Shown piece by piece: positions 1-5,172 of a DNA stretch of 5,954 nucleotides. Position 1 is the first letter of the stretch, and every line of letters begins with the position of its first letter. The position numbers were made by a program, and so were the translations under genes. Where the stretch lies: the NCBI GenBank assembly GCA_030647705.1, contig JAUSJJ010000240.1:1-5954 (forward strand), given 5' to 3'. Below the pieces are notes generated by a model. That model did no database searches, had not been told where the DNA came from, and worked only from the letters and a program-made list of their open reading frames with translations. The DNA comes from Dehalococcoidia bacterium. Lineage in GTDB: Bacteria; Chloroflexota; Dehalococcoidia; JAUSJJ01.

Positions 1-1
1 C

Positions 2-376
2 ATCACCGAGGGCAGGGGCAGCGAGGAGCACTTGGAGGTGCTGGAGGACCTGGGCAGCCTGCTCAAGGACGGCGCTCTCTGCGCTCTGGGCCAGACGGCT
101 GCCAATCCGGTAGTGACGACCGTCAAGTATTTCCGGGACGAATACGAAGCGCACATCAAAGAGAAGAGATGTCCGGCGGGCGTCTGCAAGTCCCTGATCA
201 AGTATTACATCATCAACGAGAAGTGCCCGAACTGCGGGCTGTGCATTAAGGCGTGTCCGGAGAAGGCGATAACGGCCGTCGGCAAGAAGCAACCGGTAGT
301 GCTGGACCAGTCCAAATGCATCAAGTGCGGCGCCTGCATGGACGTGTGCCGCCTGGGGGCCGTGGGCAAGAAATAA
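2..376 (+). CDS. NuoF/HndC-like NADH-binding flavoprotein subunit, C-terminal part (5'-truncated by window edge)
   Basis: Only the last 124 residues lie in the window, and the reading frame is open to the left edge, so the true start is outside. The segment ITEGRGSEEH...DGALCALGQTAANPV...YFRDEYEAHI is the end of the NuoF 4Fe-4S (N3-type) domain; its single Cys in ALCALGQ corresponds to the last ligand of that cluster. After it comes a 2x[4Fe-4S] ferredoxin domain with CxxCxxCxxxC sets beginning at bases 224 and 317; the last Cys of the second set is followed by Arg rather than Pro. That C-terminal ferredoxin extension is typical of NuoF homologues in NADH-dependent or bifurcating hydrogenases (HndC, HydB) and formate dehydrogenases, not of classical complex I. 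The family binds NADH and FMN in its N-terminal half, which is not visible. The gene is followed after 13 bases by the NuoG-like gene, so the two are probably co-transcribed. Its partner enzyme cannot be named from this fragment. Confidence 0.93.
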   Translation: MTEGRGSEEHLEVLEDLGSLLKDGALCALGQTAANPVVTTVKYFRDEYEAHIKEKRCPAGVCKSLIKYYIINEKCPNCGLCIKACPEKAITAVGKKQPVVLDQSKCIKCGACMDVCRLGAVGKK

Positions 377-379
377 CGC

Positions 380-384
380 GGAGG
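380..384 (+). promoter_or_regulatory. Ribosome binding site of the NuoG-like gene
   Basis: GGAGG lies five bases before the ATG at 390, in the 13-base gap after the NuoF-like stop codon. It fixes the start and suggests translation initiates independently within one mRNA. Confidence 0.8.
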
Positions 385-389
385 CAGTA

Positions 390-1007
390 ATGGCTAAGTT
401 CGTAAACTTGACTATAGACGGGCAGAAGGTGAGAGCCCACGAGGGCCAGACCATCCTGGAAGCTGCGAAGAACCGTCCAGGCATTGGCGAGATACCTGTC
501 CTCTGCGACAACAAGAATGTAGCTCCTTACGGGGCATGTCGCATTTGCAGCGTCGAGATCAAACACGGCAACCACTCTCGCCTGGTAGCTTCCTGCCTCT
601 ATCCTGTGGAAGAAGGTCTCGATGTCCAGACCAATTCGGAACGGGTGCTCAAGCTGCGAAAGGGCATTATCGAGCTTTTGCTGGCCAGATGCCCCAACGT
701 GGAGGTAATCAAAAACATGGCTGCCGGTCTCGGCGTCACCAAGCCCAGGTTTGAGGCTGAGGACAGCGAGTGCATTCTCTGCGGGCTCTGCGTCCGGGTA
801 TGCGCAGAAGTTACCGGCAACAAGGTGATGAGCCTGGTCAACCGCGGAGTCGACCGCGAAGTAGCAGCCCCGTTCTACGAGGAACTGCCGAAGAAATGCA
901 TCGGCTGCGGCGACTGTATGTATATCTGCCCGACCAAGGCCATCAGAATGGGGCCGGACAACAAGGTTATCTTGCCCAGGCCTAAGTCACTGGCTGCAGC
1001 GAAATAG
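390..1007 (+). CDS. NuoG/HoxU-like ferredoxin subunit: [2Fe-2S] plus two [4Fe-4S] clusters
   Basis: This is a 205-residue soluble electron-transfer subunit. Residues 1-75 form a plant-type [2Fe-2S] domain with ligands C39, C50, C53 and C69 (C-x10-C-x2-C-x15-C). Residues 128-138 and 170-180 carry two canonical CxxCxxCxxxC motifs for [4Fe-4S] clusters. The segment between (about 90-120), where NuoG, HoxU and HndD normally carry a His plus three Cys for another cluster, has only one Cys (C101) and no His, so that cluster is probably absent. There is no molybdopterin or H-cluster domain after the ferredoxin part, so it is an electron conduit and not a catalytic subunit. The ATG at 390 is supported by GGAGG at 380-384, five bases upstream. 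It sits between the NuoF-like and HydB-like genes and would pass electrons from the NuoF flavin onward (inference). Confidence 0.92.
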   Translation: MAKFVNLTIDGQKVRAHEGQTILEAAKNRPGIGEIPVLCDNKNVAPYGACRICSVEIKHGNHSRLVASCLYPVEEGLDVQTNSERVLKLRKGIIELLLARCPNVEVIKNMAAGLGVTKPRFEAEDSECILCGLCVRVCAEVTGNKVMSLVNRGVDREVAAPFYEELPKKCIGCGDCMYICPTKAIRMGPDNKVILPRPKSLAAAK

Positions 1008-1011
1008 GGGA
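1006..1011 (+). promoter_or_regulatory. Weak ribosome binding site supporting the TTG start of the HydB-like gene
   Basis: AGGGGA overlaps the TAG stop of the NuoG-like gene and lies seven bases before the TTG at 1019. It is only a partial Shine-Dalgarno match, but no other start nearby keeps the family N terminus. Confidence 0.5.
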
Positions 1012-1018
1012 CTAACGA

Positions 1019-2029
1019 TTGGCCCAGTTCATTTCCAGGAAAGACCTGCTAACCTGGCTGGCGGGTTTGCTTCAGCATCGGACGGTAGTGGCGCCTGTCA
1101 TCGTTCAGGGCAACGTTCTATTCCGCCCCATAGAGCGGACGGAACAGATTGTTTTCACCTCTGAGAAATCGGTAATACCTCCCAAGGAATGGTTCTTCCG
1201 CCAGAACGACGTCCTGTTCACAGTGCTGAAAAAGGACTCCGGTACAGAGATATCCCCCACCGTCATGGAACGTGAAGCCGTGTTGTTCGGCATCCGTCCC
1301 TGCGACGCTCACGGCATGGCGATCATCGACAACGTGTTCCTGGGGAATCCGGCGGATGCTTTGTACGCGGAAAGGCGGGCGAAGACAACGCTTGTCGGAC
1401 TGGCCTGTATTGATGCCTGCCCCGGCGGCTTCTGCTCCAGCATGGGCGGCGGCCCTCAGGACCCCTCTCGTCTTGACATAATGCTTACTGAGGCGGGCGA
1501 CGGCTTCATTGTACAGGTGATCACCGAGAAGGGGAATGCGCTGCTGGCCTCTGCCAGGCTGAGCGACTCCTCCTTGCAGGCTGCGGCTCCTCCCGAGCTC
1601 GACAAGGCGCCGGCCGTGGGGATAGCCAAACCCATGGAGCGTTTCTTCAATCACGAATACTGGAGCCGTGTCGCCGACAGGTGTATCGGGTGTCAGATTT
1701 GCACCTACGTTTGCCCCACTTGCCACTGCTTCGACGTAAGAGACTATCAAGCCAAAGGCAAGATCGAGAGGCTCCGGACCTGGGACGGCTGCCAGTCCGC
1801 GCTGTTCAACCGGATCGCCGGCGGCCATAACCCACGCCCGAACAGGACGGCGCGGCTGCGGCAGCGTTTTGCTCACAAGCTGCTCTATTTCCCGAAGGAC
1901 TACCAGGGAGTCCTGGGCTGTTCGGGCTGTGGCCGGTGCGTGGTGCGCTGTCCGGTGAACATAGATATCAGAGAAGTTATCAGCGATATGCAGAAACTCG
2001 GGGTGGAGAATGCGGTTGGAAGCGCCTGA
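1019..2029 (+). CDS. HydB/AsrA-like 4Fe-4S subunit (sulfhydrogenase beta / anaerobic sulfite reductase A family)
   Basis: This 336-residue iron-sulfur protein belongs to the family of cytosolic [NiFe] sulfhydrogenase beta subunits and anaerobic sulfite reductase subunit A. Family signatures visible are GIRPCDAHGMAIID (C95), the segment ACIDACPGGFCSSMGGGP (C130, C134, C139), a [4Fe-4S] motif C222xxC225xxC228xxxC232 followed by the extra C235/C237 of PTCHCFDVRD, and a second [4Fe-4S] motif C301xxC304xxC307xxxC311. In the family it carries electrons between the flavoprotein gamma/B subunit and a catalytic partner. The start is a TTG at 1019, chosen because it gives a family-like N terminus, follows the upstream stop by 11 bases and has a weak AGGGGA at 1006-1011; the next in-frame Met (M83) would remove a conserved region. 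It overlaps the next gene by 20 bases, which suggests translational coupling. No sulfite reductase or hydrogenase large subunit is adjacent. Confidence 0.92.
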   Translation: MAQFISRKDLLTWLAGLLQHRTVVAPVIVQGNVLFRPIERTEQIVFTSEKSVIPPKEWFFRQNDVLFTVLKKDSGTEISPTVMEREAVLFGIRPCDAHGMAIIDNVFLGNPADALYAERRAKTTLVGLACIDACPGGFCSSMGGGPQDPSRLDIMLTEAGDGFIVQVITEKGNALLASARLSDSSLQAAAPPELDKAPAVGIAKPMERFFNHEYWSRVADRCIGCQICTYVCPTCHCFDVRDYQAKGKIERLRTWDGCQSALFNRIAGGHNPRPNRTARLRQRFAHKLLYFPKDYQGVLGCSGCGRCVVRCPVNIDIREVISDMQKLGVENAVGSA

Positions 2030-2864
2030 GGCGGTAAGGGCGAATCCCTTTGTCCCATATTTGGCCACGGTGAAGGAGATCACGGATCTGACGCCGGATG
2101 TCAAGCTGTTCAGTATCGAGCTGAACGACGAAGCGGCGAGGAAGAGCTTTGATTACAAGCCGGGCCAGTTCGCTTTCCTGTCTGCTTTTGGCGTGGGGGA
2201 ATCGGCCTTTGGCCTGACCTCGGTGGCGTACCGGAACAGCGGCATCGAGTTCGCCATCAGGCGGGTGGGCACGGTCAGCTCCGCGCTGCATGAGCTCGAG
2301 CCCGGCGCCACCGTGGGGGTACGGGGGCCCTACGGCAACTTTTTCCCTATGGACGAGTACAAAGGCAAGAACATCGTGATCATCGGAGGCGGCATCGGCA
2401 TGGCGCCGCTAAGACCGGTCATCGACACCATCATCGACCACCGCGACGACTTTGGGAACTTGACCATCATCAATGGGGCTCGCACGCCCCGCGACCTGGT
2501 CTTCGCCAGCGAGTTCGAAGCATGGTCTGAAGCGAAGGATACGAACGTGGTGCTGACGGTTGACGCGGGAGACGATAGCTGGACTGGCCGCGTGGCCCTG
2601 ATTCCGGCGGTTGTCAAAGAACTCAAGCCTTCGCACCACAACGCGGTCGCCATCACCTGCGGCCCGCCTATCATGATCCGCTTTACGCTGGCCGCGCTGA
2701 AGGAGCTTGGCTTCTCCAATGAACAGATAGTGACTACGCTCGAAGGCAAGATGAAGTGCGGCATGGGCAAGTGCGGCCGGTGCAACGTGGGGGAAAAGTA
2801 CGTCTGCGTCGACGGGCCGGTGTTCAACTTCGCGCAGATCTCGAAGTTCATAGAGCAGTTCTAG
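2010..2864 (+). CDS. HydG/AsrB-like FAD/NAD(P)H oxidoreductase with C-terminal [2Fe-2S] cluster
   Basis: This 284-residue flavoprotein is of the ferredoxin-NADP+ reductase superfamily, closest in architecture to sulfhydrogenase gamma and anaerobic sulfite reductase subunit B. Residues ~13-110 form the FAD-binding barrel (YKPGQFAFLSAFGVGE, then RRVGTVS and RGPYGNFFP). Residues ~120-235 form the NAD(P)-binding domain, with GGGIGMAPLRPVI (126-138) and CGPP (217-220). The C terminus has a [2Fe-2S] motif C250-x4-C255-x2-C258-x7-C266 typical of the dihydroorotate dehydrogenase electron-transfer subunit/AsrB group. It should exchange electrons between NAD(P)H, FAD and the HydB-like partner encoded just before. 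The ATG at 2010 is taken as start, but GGTGGAG (2002-2008) is better spaced for the TTG at 2016, so the protein may be two residues shorter. It is the last gene of the operon, with a hairpin 28 bases after the stop. Confidence 0.93.
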   Translation: MRLEAPEAVRANPFVPYLATVKEITDLTPDVKLFSIELNDEAARKSFDYKPGQFAFLSAFGVGESAFGLTSVAYRNSGIEFAIRRVGTVSSALHELEPGATVGVRGPYGNFFPMDEYKGKNIVIIGGGIGMAPLRPVIDTIIDHRDDFGNLTIINGARTPRDLVFASEFEAWSEAKDTNVVLTVDAGDDSWTGRVALIPAVVKELKPSHHNAVAITCGPPIMIRFTLAALKELGFSNEQIVTTLEGKMKCGMGKCGRCNVGEKYVCVDGPVFNFAQISKFIEQF

Positions 2865-2892
2865 GAGCCGTTATCGGGAGAGAGCCGAGGAG

Positions 2893-2942
2893 CGAAACAA
2901 AACAATACCGCAGGTCAAAACCTGCGGTATTGTGTTGTTTCG
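2893..2942. terminator. Bidirectional terminator hairpin between convergent genes
   Basis: A near-perfect inverted repeat has arms 2902-2915 and 2920-2933 (14 bp, perfect) with loop CAAA. It extends outward by eight more pairs (2893-2900 with 2935-2942) after a single A/G mismatch. The flanks of the inner stem are T-rich in both readings: GTTGTTT on + and TTTTGTTT on -. It lies 28 bases after the + strand operon and 56 bases after the end of the - strand CMD gene, so it can end transcription from both sides. Confidence 0.88.
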
Positions 2943-2998
2943 AGTGTTGCGCGGCGTTCAGGCCCTTGAGAGGCAGTCCGAAGACTCTGCGACCAGTC

Positions 2999-3403
2999 TC
3001 ACACTCGTGGCGCCCGCGTGCGCTTTCCGGCCTTTTTCAACTCCTCCAACAAAACAGGAACGCCCATCACTAGCGTGTGAATCCCCAGCGCGGACACCAG
3101 TTCCAGCACCTCCATTATCTCTTCCTGGGTGGCCCCGTATCTGAGTGCGTTGGCCACGTGGACGCGTAGTCCCGGCTCATAGAGGTGGGTGGTCGCCGCA
3201 TCTACTGCTATGTAGATCAGCTCCTTCGTCTTGGGAGGCAGTGCGCCTTTCTTCCACGGGGCAGATGAGAAATTCACGTATGCTTCAAAAAAGTCCGGGT
3301 CAATCTTGAGGACCGGCTCCCAGAGGTCCTCGGACCAATACCCTCTCTCCTTGATGAACGACTCCTTCAGTTGCTGTTGCCTCTTGGTGAGTCCTTTGCC
3401 CAA
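2999..3403 (-). CDS. Carboxymuconolactone decarboxylase (CMD/AhpD-fold) family protein, cysteine-free
   Basis: This 134-residue small alpha-helical protein is of the CMD family. The recognisable core is ALPPKTKELIYIAVDAATTHLYE (residues 54-76), then RVHVANALRYGATQEEIMEVLELVSALG (80-107), matching the family helix pair that shapes the active site. The E76 and H82 positions of the AhpD motif are kept, but the redox Cys pair is replaced (Y75 and G78), and the whole protein contains no Cys. It therefore should not be an AhpD-type peroxidase and fits better the lactone-decarboxylase-like or uncharacterised members. A TTG start is chosen because GGAGG (3410-3414) sits six bases upstream and the length matches the family. 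It follows the ABC binding-protein gene on the same strand after 134 bases containing a long hairpin, and its 3' end converges on the electron-transfer operon. The substrate is unknown. Confidence 0.88.
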   Translation of the reverse strand: MGKGLTKRQQQLKESFIKERGYWSEDLWEPVLKIDPDFFEAYVNFSSAPWKKGALPPKTKELIYIAVDAATTHLYEPGLRVHVANALRYGATQEEIMEVLELVSALGIHTLVMGVPVLLEELKKAGKRTRAPRV

Positions 3404-3409
3404 GCTGTT

Positions 3410-3414
3410 CCTCC
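3410..3414 (-). promoter_or_regulatory. Ribosome binding site fixing the TTG start of the CMD gene
   Basis: The + strand CCTCC reads GGAGG on the - strand, six bases before the TTG at 3403-3401. This optimal spacing is the main reason to accept a TTG start. Confidence 0.75.
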
Positions 3415-3465
3415 AGTCCGGCGCTCGGTTGCACCGATTCTTGTCGGGCAGTGTTGAGTGCCCAT

Positions 3466-3513
3466 CTATTGGGACTCCCAGGGTTTCTATTGAAACCCTG
3501 GGAGTCCCAATAG
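3466..3513. repeat. Perfect 22-bp inverted repeat with TATT loop between the lipoprotein and CMD genes
   Basis: Arms 3466-3487 and 3492-3513 are exact reverse complements with only a 4-base loop. The distal arm sequence AGTCCCAATAG is partly repeated next to the right arm (TAGTCCCAAG, 3511-3520). Neither strand has a T-tract after the stem, so it is not a classic intrinsic terminator. It lies 24 bases after the stop of the - strand binding-protein gene and 62 bases before the CMD start. It may protect the 3' end of the lipoprotein mRNA, attenuate read-through into the CMD gene, or be a dispersed palindromic repeat. Confidence 0.85.
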
Positions 3514-3537
3514 TCCCAAGACTCTACTTCTTCAGTA

Positions 3538-4794
3538 TTATGGGACGCCAAAGCCGACATTTACCAGCTTCTGGGCCTTGGCGTCGTAGACGGAGACCGG
3601 CATTCCGTAGACCAAGGTGACGCCCGGACGGTCTTTCACCGGATACAGCTTGCCCTTTCCGCCAAAATAGCTGTCCCACTCCACGGTGGGCAGGGCGTCT
3701 TTCAGGGCAGTGGTATCGGGAGTGCCTGCCTTAATCAGAGCTGCTTCCAGCACTCTTATGCCCTCCATGGCGGTGATCAAGTGCTGTGGCGGGCTGTCCC
3801 CGTACTTGCTTATGTACCTCAGGGCTTCCGGTTTCGCCGCCTCAGGAACGTAGGGGCCTCCCCAGTCCCACTCCTGGTTGACGACCACGCCATCGGCCAA
3901 GTCGCCAGCTATCTTCATCTCGGGAACAGTGCCAGCGGCAGAAACCCACGCTATGATCCCCTTGTATCCATACTGGCGGGCTGCCTTTACCAATGCGCCA
4001 GCTTCGCCTGTGCGACTTATCATCGCAAAGACGTCAGCGCCCGAAGGTATCAGGTAGCTATTGACAAAGGGGGCAAAATCCGTGGTCCCCGGCTCGTAGT
4101 ACTGGAAAGTCATCTTGCGCCAGCCCATCGCCTCAAGAGTCGGCTTCCATGTTCCGTACGCCAGTTGGCCTGAGGCGTCATTATAGGCTGTAGCGAACAC
4201 GGTCCTCTTGTCGGGATACTTGTTCCAGACGTAGTTCATGCCCGGGGAAAACACTTTGTCACCGCCCATGAGTATGCGGAAGGTATACGGGTACTTAGTG
4301 GACATCAGCTCATCGGATACTGTCTGGGCGAAAAGCAGCACCTTGTTGGGCTCGGTCGCCTGCTGAGCCCCGGCCGTTGGCCCGGTGCCAACGCCGAAGA
4401 TGATCTTGGCGCCGTCGTTGATGGCTTTTTCCGCAGCAGTCCGCCCCCCATCGACCGTATAGCCCCAGTCATAGGTATCAATCTTCAGAAGATACCTCTT
4501 GCCCCCGGCAGTCACCCCTCCCTTGTCGTTCCAGATCTCGATGCCTCTCTCTATACCGCGAGCGTGAGGAAAACCGAAACCTGTTCCGGCGCCGCTGAGA
4601 ATGCTCAGGTTGCCGATGAGCAACGTCTCAGTGCCGACCGCTGTGGTCGGGGTCGGCCCGGGGGTTGGAGTGGCTACCACTACCACAGGCGTGGCTGTGG
4701 GCGACGCGCCACACGCGGCCACAGTCATCGCCAGTGCCGCCACCAGCGTCAAGGCTACTCCCGCAAACACTACCTTCTTCATCATGATGCCCAT
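3538..4794 (-). CDS. ABC transporter substrate-binding lipoprotein, branched-chain amino acid (LivK/Peripla_BP_6) type
   Basis: This 418-residue secreted binding protein has a lysine-bearing start (MMKK), a hydrophobic stretch and a lipobox VAAC with the lipidated Cys at C28. A Thr/Pro-rich linker (about residues 31-52, including TPTPGPTPTT) follows and would hold the domain off the membrane. The mature part starts with LLIGNLSILSGAG and continues with GIERGIEIWNDKGGV, the usual opening of type I periplasmic binding proteins, then AEKAINDGAKIIFGVGTGPTA and further family features up to the C terminus (YGMPVSVYDAKAQKLVNVGF). The family captures amino acids, amides or aromatic acids for an ABC importer; the ligand cannot be told from sequence. 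The first ATG (4794) is chosen because GGAGGA (4803-4808) lies eight bases upstream; the later Met codons are too far. A likely promoter lies about 120 bases upstream. No permease or ATPase gene is next to it. Confidence 0.93.
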   Translation of the reverse strand: MGIMMKKVVFAGVALTLVAALAMTVAACGASPTATPVVVVATPTPGPTPTTAVGTETLLIGNLSILSGAGTGFGFPHARGIERGIEIWNDKGGVTAGGKRYLLKIDTYDWGYTVDGGRTAAEKAINDGAKIIFGVGTGPTAGAQQATEPNKVLLFAQTVSDELMSTKYPYTFRILMGGDKVFSPGMNYVWNKYPDKRTVFATAYNDASGQLAYGTWKPTLEAMGWRKMTFQYYEPGTTDFAPFVNSYLIPSGADVFAMISRTGEAGALVKAARQYGYKGIIAWVSAAGTVPEMKIAGDLADGVVVNQEWDWGGPYVPEAAKPEALRYISKYGDSPPQHLITAMEGIRVLEAALIKAGTPDTTALKDALPTVEWDSYFGGKGKLYPVKDRPGVTLVYGMPVSVYDAKAQKLVNVGFGVP

Positions 4795-4802
4795 TGGCTT
4801 TC

Positions 4803-4808
4803 TCCTCC
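4803..4808 (-). promoter_or_regulatory. Ribosome binding site of the substrate-binding lipoprotein gene
   Basis: The - strand reads GAGGAGGAG over 4810-4802. Its GGAGGA core lies eight bases before the ATG at 4794, selecting this Met over the internal Met codons 4 and 5. Confidence 0.8.
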
Positions 4809-4917
4809 TCAGTTCTTCCCAGCGACTTCGGACGAATATCGCCTCCGCCCATCTCTGTTCGCCATGCCCACTGTGCTTTGTTCCAAACCTTTTGGAGTAT
4901 GGCTAAGAGAGGGTCAA

Positions 4918-4947
4918 ACCTTACCACGAGAGAGACCTAATTGTCAA
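4918..4947 (-). promoter_or_regulatory. Probable sigma70-type promoter for the substrate-binding lipoprotein gene
   Basis: On the - strand a consensus -35 box TTGACA (4947-4942) is followed after 18 bases by TAAGGT (4923-4918), preceded by TGG, so it may work as an extended -10 element. The -10 box itself matches TATAAT at only three of six positions. The predicted transcript would start near 4911 and have a leader of about 115 bases before the ATG at 4794. Confidence 0.5.
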
Positions 4948-5110
4948 GAGCAATCGTTCGTTTGGTGTCCCGCGAAGCTGGTACGATAAGTCTTGGCCCC
5001 AGGCTTTCAGGATAATCTTGCTACGGCGAAGCAACTGACCAAGGTTACGGGAATGCGGATTGCGACCGGAGAGGAACGTACCTTGGGGTAGCGGTGTGAA
5101 ATTCGATAAG

Positions 5111-5142
5111 AAGGCCGCTGCCAGTTCTGGCAGCGGCCTTTT
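5111..5142. terminator. Terminator-like GC-rich hairpin after the nitronate monooxygenase-like gene
   Basis: Arms AAGGCCGCTGCC (5111-5122) and GGCAGCGGCCTT (5129-5140) are perfect complements around AGTTCT. The hairpin lies 32 bases beyond the stop of the - strand FMN-protein gene. On the - strand the stem is followed by CTTATCG, a short weak T-rich tail; on the + strand it runs into TTTTGTTG, a better T-tract. It most likely ends the - strand gene and may act in both directions. Confidence 0.75.
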
Positions 5143-5172
5143 GTTGCTCAATGTGTGCGCTAGACGCCCGAC

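Larger units (their letters stand above)
4795..5172. other. 378-base intergenic region upstream of the lipoprotein gene
   Basis: No credible gene is seen here. Open frames in it overlap the promoter or read through the hairpin, and they show no family features. It holds the lipoprotein leader and promoter near 4794-4947, about 160 bases without recognisable features (4948-5110), and the terminator-like hairpin at 5111-5140. I see no tRNA-like fold or riboswitch. Confidence 0.6.

Noticed and set aside
1118..2104. Long open frame on the - strand opposite the HydB-like gene
   Set aside because: It is antisense to a gene with clear Cys motifs, has no recognisable domain, and its openness follows from the GC-rich codon pattern of the real gene.
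2330..2851. 173-codon open frame on the - strand opposite the HydG-like gene
   Set aside because: Shadow of a gene with clear FAD, NAD and [2Fe-2S] motifs; low-complexity Ser/Pro/Met-rich translation with no family features.
1..2864. Complex I (NADH-quinone oxidoreductase) operon
   Set aside because: The ferredoxin tail on the NuoF-like subunit, the short NuoG-like subunit and the HydB/HydG-like genes do not fit complex I, and no membrane subunits are present.
3231..3620. 129-codon + strand open frame across the CMD start and the palindrome
   Set aside because: It crosses the 22-bp palindrome and two real genes on the other strand, and has no domain or ribosome binding site support.
5082..5101. 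Segment GGGGTAGCGGTGTGAAATT resembling a conserved 16S rRNA stretch
   Set aside because: The match is short and imperfect, and no surrounding rRNA sequence is recognisable, so it is treated as coincidence.
4921..5151. Possible 76-residue - strand protein in the gap before the lipoprotein gene
   Set aside because: It would begin before the terminator-like hairpin and read through both the hairpin and the TTGACA promoter, starts with TTG without a good ribosome binding site, and shows no family resemblance.
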